Positions 18,595 through 25,900 of a stretch of 64,000 nucleotides of DNA are shown in pieces. The position numbers were made by a program, and so were the translations under genes. The DNA is from Mobiluncus curtisii subsp. curtisii ATCC 35241 (GTDB lineage: Bacteria > Actinomycetota > Actinomycetes > Actinomycetales > Actinomycetaceae): contig NZ_GL385912.1 in the NCBI RefSeq assembly GCF_000146285.1, positions 1,867,251 to 1,931,250 of the forward strand, given 5' to 3'. Numbering within the stretch: position 1 is the stretch's first letter; each line of letters opens with the position of its first letter. The notes beneath the pieces are model-generated. The model was not told where the DNA came from and searched no databases. It saw only the letters and a list, made by a program, of their open reading frames with translations.

Positions 18595-20007
18595 CTAACG
18601 CTTCCCCCGATTTGCGCTCATCAACGCATTAACCCGTCGGTTCGCTTCAGTCAGGCTTGATGGTTCGCTTTCAAACGACATCACACTGGCCATTGCCGGT
18701 TTCATGAGGGCATCGACCTGTGCCCAACGATCAACCACCAGCGAGGGGACGGTAGTTTTGTCTTCCAGATGAACTGAGAAGGCGCGAGCGTCATATCCCA
18801 TATCTTCGAAAGTTTTAATCGCCTTATCGGTCGACGTAGTAATGGCGGGGAATACGGTCCCCTGCTCAGCAATCACATCCTGGCATTTTGCTGACCCCAG
18901 ATATTTAACCCAGCGCCAAGATTCTTGAGGATGCTTAGTTCCCACCCAAATTGAATCTGCCAGACCATTAGTAACTGAAGCGCGATGTCCATCAGGTCCA
19001 ATCGGGGTCGGAGCGACTTGAATCGGTAAATCAGTTGCGTTATCAATGGTAGAAATATTCCAGGAACCTTCTAACAAGGTCGCGTACGATCCCGACCCCA
19101 ACGACTCTACTGTCCCCACTCCTGAAGTAGCAACTGACAACGGCGGCATATAGCCTTTCTTGATTAAGGAAATCCACCATCCGATAGTTTCTTGGAATTT
19201 CGGATCATCGTAGTTAAAGTGCATTCCCCAAGGGTTTTTCTCGGTCCATCTCCATTCTCCATTGGACAGGGCATAAGGCGACCATTGAATCTGACCGAGA
19301 CCGCCACCAGTGTCGTTGTAACCGGTTCCATAAACTTTCACATGTTTCTTATCAAAGCCAGGTTCATCGCCGTGAACACCATTCACGTCAACGGTCAGAC
19401 GAGCCAAAAACTTCTCAAAACTGCCTCCGTCCTGAGGATTCCACTCGAGTTTCCATAAATCGTCTTTGGTGTAACCAGCTGCCTTAACCATGTCTTCGTT
19501 GTAGAAAATAGCCTCGGTGTCCCAGTCTTTGGGAAGACCATATCGATGTTTTCCATCTGCTGATTTCCACTGATCGGCCAGACCTGCCGCATAATGACTC
19601 AAGTCGTAGTTATCCCGCTTAACGTAAGGATCGATATCTAGAAGCTGTCCCAAAGCAGAGTACTTACCGAACTGAGAAGTATGGTCAGTAAATACATCGG
19701 GCGCATTTTCAGCCACCATCGAGGCGGTAATTTGCGTCCAATAATCGTCCCATCCGAACTGTTCAATTTGGATATGAACATCGGGATTTTCTTTTTCAAA
19801 ATCCGCCGCGCATTGCCGGTATCCGGGAAGTTGCCCGGAATCCCACAGCCAATACCGCAGGGTGGTTTGCCCTGGTTTACCGCTGACTTGAGAGCTACAT
19901 GAAGTTAATCCGACCGTTAAGATGCCAGCCAGTACAACAGCAAGAGCTGCGACCATAAACCGTCGCCCGGATACAGCAATCACAGAATTTTTCATGTCGA
20001 GCCTCAC
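18595..20007 (-). CDS. Sugar ABC transporter substrate-binding lipoprotein (galactoside locus)
   Basis: The 470-residue protein has an N-terminal hydrophobic segment VAALAVVLAGILTVGLTSC whose final LTSC is a lipobox, so it should be anchored outside the membrane. The mature part opens with TTLRYWLWDSGQLPGYRQCAADFEKENPDVHIQIEQF, typical of family 1 carbohydrate-binding proteins. It is the last gene of the alpha-galactosidase-permease operon; GTG 20007 overlaps the permease stop by four bases, with ATG 19995 as an alternative start. Context suggests an alpha-galactoside such as melibiose or raffinose as ligand, but the sequence does not prove it. No ATPase gene is nearby. Confidence 0.88.
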   Translation of the reverse strand: MRLDMKNSVIAVSGRRFMVAALAVVLAGILTVGLTSCSSQVSGKPGQTTLRYWLWDSGQLPGYRQCAADFEKENPDVHIQIEQFGWDDYWTQITASMVAENAPDVFTDHTSQFGKYSALGQLLDIDPYVKRDNYDLSHYAAGLADQWKSADGKHRYGLPKDWDTEAIFYNEDMVKAAGYTKDDLWKLEWNPQDGGSFEKFLARLTVDVNGVHGDEPGFDKKHVKVYGTGYNDTGGGLGQIQWSPYALSNGEWRWTEKNPWGMHFNYDDPKFQETIGWWISLIKKGYMPPLSVATSGVGTVESLGSGSYATLLEGSWNISTIDNATDLPIQVAPTPIGPDGHRASVTNGLADSIWVGTKHPQESWRWVKYLGSAKCQDVIAEQGTVFPAITTSTDKAIKTFEDMGYDARAFSVHLEDKTTVPSLVVDRWAQVDALMKPAMASVMSFESEPSSLTEANRRVNALMSANRGKR

Positions 20008-20999
20008 TTAATTCCAGAGAATCCAACAGAGTTCACGATCCTCTTTCCGAGGATGGTGAACAAAATGATAATGGGAAGTGCGGATACCAGAGCCGCCGCC
20101 ATCAGTGCGGTCCAGTCTGGTGAACCTTGAGGCTTTTGCGACCGGAAAATTCCCAGGGCAACCGTCAATACCCGGACCCGATCAGATTGTCCCACTAACA
20201 GAGGCCACATGTAATCGTTCCAAGCATTGATAAAGGTAAGAACCGCTAGAGTGATAATCGGGGCAGAAGTCATAGGGCAGATAACCCGGAAGAATACCTT
20301 GAAGGGACCTGCCCCATCAATCATGGCAGCCTCGTCAATCTCTCGCGGGATTCCCAGGAAAAATTGCCGGAGGAAGAATATAGAGAAAGGGGTCATAAAG
20401 AAAGTGGGAAGCACAATGCCGGCAAAAGTATTTAGCAGTCCCAGTTGTTTAATCAAGACAAAGTTCGGGATAGCAGTAAAAATTGCCGGAACCATCAACG
20501 CTGACAGGAAAATCGCGAATACTACTTCCCGACCTCTCCACCTTAATCGTGAAAAAGCATAGGCCGCCATAGCTGAGAACAAGGTTTGTCCCACCATTAC
20601 AGTAGAGGCCACTATGCAAGAGTTACGCAGATATAACCAGAAGTTTATAGAGGCACCAGCTCCCCCCTGGACCAGAGATTCTTCCGGAGTGGTCATACCG
20701 AATACTCGCCGATAGGCATCAAAAGTCGGATTCTTTGGCCAGATAGTTCCAGGATGTGCCAACAGTTCAGTGTTGGTCATGAGAGAAGATCGCAACATCC
20801 AAAGGAAGGGGAACACCGTAATAATCAACAGAATAATCAAGCAGCCCCAGGCGCAATAAAATCCCAGCCCATGATGTTTCTTTGAGCCAATTTTTCCGGT
20901 GTGCCCCATATGAGGGTGTTTATCCGTTTGTTTGGTAGCAGTTTTCAAAGTTGTGGTAGTCATTTTTAGTTCCTCACAGTTCATCTGATTCGCCGGCAC
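20004..20999 (-). CDS. Sugar ABC transporter permease (MalG type)
   Basis: The 331-residue protein has six membrane segments and the MalG-type EAA loop EIDEAAMIDGAGPFKVFFRVICPM near residue 210, which docks the ATPase. The N-terminal 40 residues are hydrophilic and rich in Lys and Thr. The frame begins at 20999, overlapping the MalF-type gene by 26 bp; ATG 20963 (MTTTTLK) is a possible true start. It is followed by the binding-protein gene with a GTGA overlap. It forms one importer with the neighbouring permease and binding protein. Confidence 0.9.
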   Translation of the reverse strand: MPANQMNCEELKMTTTTLKTATKQTDKHPHMGHTGKIGSKKHHGLGFYCAWGCLIILLIITVFPFLWMLRSSLMTNTELLAHPGTIWPKNPTFDAYRRVFGMTTPEESLVQGGAGASINFWLYLRNSCIVASTVMVGQTLFSAMAAYAFSRLRWRGREVVFAIFLSALMVPAIFTAIPNFVLIKQLGLLNTFAGIVLPTFFMTPFSIFFLRQFFLGIPREIDEAAMIDGAGPFKVFFRVICPMTSAPIITLAVLTFINAWNDYMWPLLVGQSDRVRVLTVALGIFRSQKPQGSPDWTALMAAALVSALPIIILFTILGKRIVNSVGFSGIK

Positions 21000-21912
21000 G
21001 CATCAGCCGCAGCTGAATGAGTGAGATTCCAAATAACAGAACGAACAGCACCATGGCAATAGCAGAGGCGTATCCAAAGTCAAGTTGCCCAAATGCCAAA
21101 TCCCAAATGTAGTAATAAATAACGCGAGTAGCATTAATCGGACCACCTTTGGTGGTAATCGCAACAGTATCGAAGATTTGGAATGATCCGGTGATGGTAA
21201 CGACCATGACCATTGCTAGCACCGGTCGCAATAGAGGCAAAGTGATGGAGAAGAATTTGCGTATCTCTCCAGCTCCATCAATATCAGCAGCCTCCCACAC
21301 CGTTCGATTGATGGTTTGCAAACCCGCAAAAATCAGCAGTGCCGTGTAACCCATGTGGCGCCACACGTTCACAAAAGCAACCGTGGGAATCGCCCAAGCA
21401 GATTCTCCAAAGAAAGCCACTCGGTCGAGACCAATCCAGTTAAGCATTTCATTGACAATACCGATTTGGTAGTCCATCATGAAGTACCAAACCAAAGCTA
21501 CCACTACGTTCGCTATGAAATAGGGAAGCAAAGCCATCCCTCGAATTAGCGTTGAATTTGTCAATCTCTGTAGCAACACTGCCAGCCCAATAGCAATAAT
21601 GGTTTGGAAACCAATGTTTAGCACCACATAGTAAACCGTCACTTTTACGGCATTCCAAAACAGAGGATCAAAAATCAGACGCTGATAGTTTGCCAGCCCT
21701 GTCCACCTGGCCGGGGTTAGCACCGCATAGTCCGTGAATGAAAAATAGAATCCACGCACTGCGGGTAAAAGGTAAAAGAAAAATAAACCAATTCCGGCAG
21801 GAATCAGAAATATCAACGCGTATCGCGCTTGACGTGAAATAATCACGGGACGTTGTTTCCTCGTCGAAACAACATCTGAGGATGTTTCCATCCTGGTCTC
21901 CTTTCTTAACAT
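20974..21912 (-). CDS. Sugar ABC transporter permease (MalF type)
   Basis: The 312-residue protein has six membrane segments and the EAA loop TVWEAADIDGAGEIRKFFSITLPLL near residue 205. It is the short MalF type without the extra N-terminal domain seen in the maltose system at 43282-44685. The start at ATG 21912 has AAAGGAGACC upstream. It sits 23 bp after the alpha-galactosidase gene and overlaps the MalG-type gene. The operon order enzyme-permease-permease-binding protein is unusual, since the binding protein usually comes first. Confidence 0.9.
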   Translation of the reverse strand: MLRKETRMETSSDVVSTRKQRPVIISRQARYALIFLIPAGIGLFFFYLLPAVRGFYFSFTDYAVLTPARWTGLANYQRLIFDPLFWNAVKVTVYYVVLNIGFQTIIAIGLAVLLQRLTNSTLIRGMALLPYFIANVVVALVWYFMMDYQIGIVNEMLNWIGLDRVAFFGESAWAIPTVAFVNVWRHMGYTALLIFAGLQTINRTVWEAADIDGAGEIRKFFSITLPLLRPVLAMVMVVTITGSFQIFDTVAITTKGGPINATRVIYYYIWDLAFGQLDFGYASAIAMVLFVLLFGISLIQLRLMRAGESDEL

Positions 21913-21935
21913 GAAAAAATTGGATAAAAAATGGA

Positions 21936-24089
21936 TTATCTAGCAGATACTTCTAATAACACTGTTTGCAGGGGATTTAAATCCGGGAAACGAATTCCAG
22001 AGTGTTCAAGGACACTCCCCGGCAGCTCTAAGCCTGTTCCCCACCAAGGTACGGAACCCTGTCCGTTACCGATTTCTGATTCGACACCTTGTGGGAGCAG
22101 TTCGCGTACTCGATAAGTAGTTGTGGCTTCCAGACCTGGCAGGCATAGTGCCGGCGAAGGGCGTTGGGGGGAGCTATGTAAACGGGTCACCGCATAGACT
22201 GCACGCGTTTGATCAGCGGATACTACCCCATGCACCCAATATCCCCGGTCAGGGTGATCTAGATGAACGACTCGTCCGGAGTGCAACATCGGGCGCAGCT
22301 CCTTGTGAAGCGCTACCCAGCTGGCGAGTTCTTTAAGCTCTGACGCACTAGCCGTTGTCAAGTCCCATTCAATTCCCATGTGAGAGAACAATGCGTTAGA
22401 TGCGCGCAACGACAAATTTAAGGTTCGACCGGTCTGGTGCGACACGGGGGAAGCCACGTGGGAGCCGATTAGCTCTGGGGGAAGCAGCAAACAGGTACCC
22501 GCTTCTATCTGCTTACGCTCAATCGGATCTGTACAGTCAGATCCCCAAATTCGCACCGCATATTCCATTATCCCTAAATCGATGCGTCCTCCTCCTCCTG
22601 CACAAGACTCAATTTCGAGATGCGGATGGGCTTCTTTAATATCGCGCAGTAAGCGATAGGTCGCTAGTGTTTGCTGATGGTACACCGGACAACCGGTAGT
22701 GGGAGAAACCGCTTCGTAGAGGTCACGATTGAAGTCCCACTTAATATATTCAATCTGCGTTGAATCCAAGACTTCCAGCATTTGCCCCTTAACATGCTCA
22801 AAGGCTTTGGGATTGGTCAGGTCCATGACCTGCTGATAGCGCGCTTCTTGCGGACGGTGGGTACGTGGAGAAAGCATCCAATCTGGATGTTCGCGCGCCA
22901 CTTGGGAGTTAGGGTTCACCATTTCGGGTTCAAACCACAAGCCGAATTGCATCCCTTTACTGTGCACCGCGTCAGCCAGCGGAGAAAGACCGTCAGGCCA
23001 CACTTCTGCGGACACAGTCCAATCCCCCAAACTTGAGGTATCGTCACGGCGTCCCGAGAACCATCCGTCATCGAGCACAAAACGTTCTGCCCCGGCTTCG
23101 GCTGCCAAATCTACCAATTTCAGCAAACGCGGCAAGGACTGGTCAAAGTAGACCGCTTCCCAAGCGTTGAGGGTAACGGGGCGTTCGGTAGCAGGATGGG
23201 CAGTCCGACTGCGGACAAAACTATGCATCCGGGCTGCTGCCTCATCGAGACCGTGTCCCCAGGTTCCCACAATCCAGGGTGAGCAGTACTCTTCACCGCG
23301 TTTAAGTACCACCTCGCCAGGGAACAGCAATTCTCCCGCCAATATGCCCTGATAACCCTGCGTGTCTTTTTCTGCGATAGTGCGAGTATTGCCCGACCAC
23401 GCCACATGCACATAGTGAACGAGTCCGTCCTGCCAAGAGGTATTCGGCTGGCAGGTGCCATGAATGCTGGAAATAGTATGTCCGCGAGCAACATTAATTT
23501 CTCGCTGGTGAGAGCCAATAGTGAACTCATGCTTTTGAATATCACGTTCTCGCAGATGGTGCCCCGTTTGGTCCAATACATAGGTTTCACTTGCCGGAGT
23601 GGGCAGCCCCAGCAGTAGCGATTGAACCTCGTAGCCGTCAGCTCCGGTATTAATCACTTTCGCTTGCCCGCGGATGACCCCAGAGGGGGTGACTTCTACC
23701 GCAATGGTTAAATTAATATCGGCTTCTTCGTCATGGAGAGTTACCGTTACTTCCGAGGGCGCTCCATTGGTTCCCTGACCATCGGTTTGGACATCAATCG
23801 GAATGAAAGCAGAAAAGAGTGCCCCTGACTGCCGAGATCCAATCAGACCAGGAGTTCCAATCCACCCCTCACTTTGTTGCGGAACTAAAGAAAAGAGCGG
23901 CGGAATATCTGAAGTCCCCGAGACCACCGCAGAATACTGCGACTTTGAGATTTCTTCACACTGCGCCGAACTGAGATACCCGAGATCGGTTCCCCAATAA
24001 ATAACCTGAGGAACTCCCCGTTCTGTAATGCGTAAACAGAGCGATGTTCCCCCATTGCGTAAATGAATTAAACGTGAAAAATTCGCCAT
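21936..24089 (-). CDS. Alpha-galactosidase, glycoside hydrolase family 36
   Basis: This 717-residue enzyme hydrolyses terminal alpha-galactosides such as melibiose and raffinose. The GH36 barrel shows RFVLDDGWFSGRRDDTSSLGDW, FGLWFEPEMVNPNS, the nucleophile D452 in YIKWDFNRD, SCAGGGGRIDLGIMEYAVR and the acid/base D518 in IWGSDCTD. The N-terminal beta-sandwich (about residues 1-320) and the short C-terminal beta domain are also present, giving the normal length. No signal peptide is seen, so substrate must be imported, consistent with the downstream ABC genes. It is the first gene of its operon and is divergent from a ROK repressor. Confidence 0.96.
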   Translation of the reverse strand: MANFSRLIHLRNGGTSLCLRITERGVPQVIYWGTDLGYLSSAQCEEISKSQYSAVVSGTSDIPPLFSLVPQQSEGWIGTPGLIGSRQSGALFSAFIPIDVQTDGQGTNGAPSEVTVTLHDEEADINLTIAVEVTPSGVIRGQAKVINTGADGYEVQSLLLGLPTPASETYVLDQTGHHLRERDIQKHEFTIGSHQREINVARGHTISSIHGTCQPNTSWQDGLVHYVHVAWSGNTRTIAEKDTQGYQGILAGELLFPGEVVLKRGEEYCSPWIVGTWGHGLDEAAARMHSFVRSRTAHPATERPVTLNAWEAVYFDQSLPRLLKLVDLAAEAGAERFVLDDGWFSGRRDDTSSLGDWTVSAEVWPDGLSPLADAVHSKGMQFGLWFEPEMVNPNSQVAREHPDWMLSPRTHRPQEARYQQVMDLTNPKAFEHVKGQMLEVLDSTQIEYIKWDFNRDLYEAVSPTTGCPVYHQQTLATYRLLRDIKEAHPHLEIESCAGGGGRIDLGIMEYAVRIWGSDCTDPIERKQIEAGTCLLLPPELIGSHVASPVSHQTGRTLNLSLRASNALFSHMGIEWDLTTASASELKELASWVALHKELRPMLHSGRVVHLDHPDRGYWVHGVVSADQTRAVYAVTRLHSSPQRPSPALCLPGLEATTTYRVRELLPQGVESEIGNGQGSVPWWGTGLELPGSVLEHSGIRFPDLNPLQTVLLEVSAR

Positions 24090-24141
24090 TGAACCCTCCC
24101 AGGATTTTTAGCCGCCGCCACCTCGCGCCGACATATTTTCA

Positions 24142-24157
24142 CTACTAAAGATAGTAG
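24142..24157. promoter_or_regulatory. Candidate operator in the divergent alpha-galactosidase/ROK promoter
   Basis: CTACTA and TAGTAG form a perfect 6-bp inverted repeat separated by AAGA. It sits between two divergent starts, where a ROK repressor would act. Only symmetry and position support it. Confidence 0.35.
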
Positions 24158-24257
24158 CGCATATGTAAACTGGGAACAAGGAGTTTTGAAGCACTTTCCA
24201 CATATTTTGTTCCGGTTCAGTGTAAAGACCGCTGCTACCCAGAGGGAAAAGGAAACT

Positions 24258-25436
24258 ATGACGCGACTTTTTGACGACTCGTCACTAGCTACTGCTGCCC
24301 ACATTCTGGCGCACGGTCCCCTTTCTCGTGCCGACACCGCCCGAGACCTAGAACTATCTCCCGCTACGCTGACGCGTTTAGTACGTCCGTTGATGAAGAG
24401 CGGGATGATTACCGAAGTGCGTTCTGGAGTCTCAAAAACCGGCATGGGGCGCCCCACCCAACTATTAGCGGTGCCCCCAGATCAACATGCTTTCATCGGG
24501 GTTAATCTGACGGGAACGATGATTCATTGTGTGCGTACGGACGCCAACGCACGGATTTTGTCGCGGGAAGCAGTGCCGGTAGAAAGCCACGCCCCCGAAG
24601 ATTGCTTACACCAGCTCTGCGCTGTCATTCGTAGACAAATCGGAAATCAAGATGATTCCCAGTTGGAGGGAATTGGGATTTCCTTAGGGGGAAAAATAGA
24701 TTCCTCTAGGATTAAAGAAAATCGGTTTTTAGGCTGGCAAAACGTTGATTTACATAGCATCACCTACGAAATAAATTCATCTTCACACCCGGATATTGAG
24801 TTCGTTAACGATGTCACCGGCTTGACCATGTTAGAGCAATGGTTCGGACTCGGTCGCAAATGTGAAGACTTTGTGGTTGCCACTATTGGGGCTGGCATCG
24901 GGAACGGCATGGTACACAATTTAAGAGCGGTGCGTTCTCCTCTCAGCGGACTGGGAACCACTTCTCACATCCCTTTGGCAGGAGCTCACGGGGTCTGCCA
25001 ATACGGGCACGTGGGTTGTGCTAATGGCGCTTTAACTTTGCCAGCAGTTTTATCGCGCGCACAGGCCGGTAGAGCAATCACCAACAGCGATTCTGCCCCC
25101 ACTTCTGCTGAAGAGCTCATCAATCTGGCAGATTATGGCGATAAATCATGCCGCCGCGCAATTATAGAATTCACTGAGAATCTAGCTATTTATGTGCAAA
25201 CGGTAGCCTCAGCGGCGTTAGTACTTGACGTAGTTTTAGACGGAGAGGGCGTGTGCCTCCTGGAATCACGATGGGCTGATAACTTTGACAAACATTTGAA
25301 ATCATATGGTCGCCCTAACGATCCCCGGATCAGAGTTCATCGGCGCTCAGGTAGCTTCGACCGCTGGGCACAGGGTGCCGCAGTAGCGGCGATTGTAAAA
25401 TGGCTAATCCGCACGACCGGCAGCACGAAATGGTGA
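24258..25436 (+). CDS. ROK-family transcriptional regulator
   Basis: With the start at ATG 24258 (behind AAAGGAAA) the protein has 392 residues; the frame is open further upstream but lacks a ribosome binding site. The N-terminal winged helix lies in AHILAHGPLSRADTARDLELSPATLTRLVRPLMKSGMI. The ROK sugar-kinase-like domain follows with FIGVNLTGTMIHCVR, EGIGISLGGKID, VNDVTGLTMLEQWFGLG and ATIGAGIGNGMV. The zinc-binding region AGAHGVCQYGHVGCANGAL is only partly canonical. Such regulators repress sugar catabolic genes until their sugar binds. Position opposite the alpha-galactosidase operon makes that operon the probable target. Confidence 0.88.
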   Translation: MTRLFDDSSLATAAHILAHGPLSRADTARDLELSPATLTRLVRPLMKSGMITEVRSGVSKTGMGRPTQLLAVPPDQHAFIGVNLTGTMIHCVRTDANARILSREAVPVESHAPEDCLHQLCAVIRRQIGNQDDSQLEGIGISLGGKIDSSRIKENRFLGWQNVDLHSITYEINSSSHPDIEFVNDVTGLTMLEQWFGLGRKCEDFVVATIGAGIGNGMVHNLRAVRSPLSGLGTTSHIPLAGAHGVCQYGHVGCANGALTLPAVLSRAQAGRAITNSDSAPTSAEELINLADYGDKSCRRAIIEFTENLAIYVQTVASAALVLDVVLDGEGVCLLESRWADNFDKHLKSYGRPNDPRIRVHRRSGSFDRWAQGAAVAAIVKWLIRTTGSTKW

Positions 25437-25609
25437 TACACGCAGAGCAACCCCGCTTCTGGGCACAATGATTCCGTCCAATTGCAGCTAGCACCCATTG
25501 TTGGTTTCGGTAGGTAAAGTGTGCTGATTTTCTCCCGCGTATGTGAGCTGTAAGGATGACGGTTCTGACGGAAAATTTAATCATGCATCGAAATCAGACT
25601 CTTAACCTG

Positions 25610-25715
25610 ACAGAGATGACCAAATTTCAGACGCCATCAGCAGGAATCACCTGCGCGACTCACGGACAGGTCACGGACGACCTGGAGTCGACGAAATACA
25701 TTTAGTCATCTCTGT
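25610..25715. other. Nested inverted-repeat element in the 25437-25900 gene-free gap
   Basis: The 464 bases between the ROK gene and the CRISPR array hold no convincing gene. Within them an 11-bp outer pair, ACAGAGATGAC (25610-25620) and GTCATCTCTGT (25705-25715), encloses two hairpins: GCAGG/CCTGC (25640-25654) and CAGGTC/GACCTG (25667-25684). The layout is that of a branched RNA or of a small inverted-repeat element. No transposase or target duplication was recognised. Confidence 0.4.
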
Positions 25716-25900
25716 GACCTTCGGAGCCTAGTCTGCACACGATAGAAACTGTGGCTAATACCGTGCCAGCGCAAATTGCAAAGAACTTTACAGCACGTAA
25801 AAGCGATCAAACAGGGTTTGGAGCTTTTCCACGACTCGTTGGCGCAGACTGGCGCGGTCTTCAGCAGCAGCGCCGAACAGAGGCACGTTAGGCAACATTG

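Noticed and set aside
25776-25900. Possible remnant of a coding sequence just left of the first repeat
   Set aside because: A short frame reads KAIKQGLELFHDSLAQTG, but no family can be assigned and the frame runs into the repeats.
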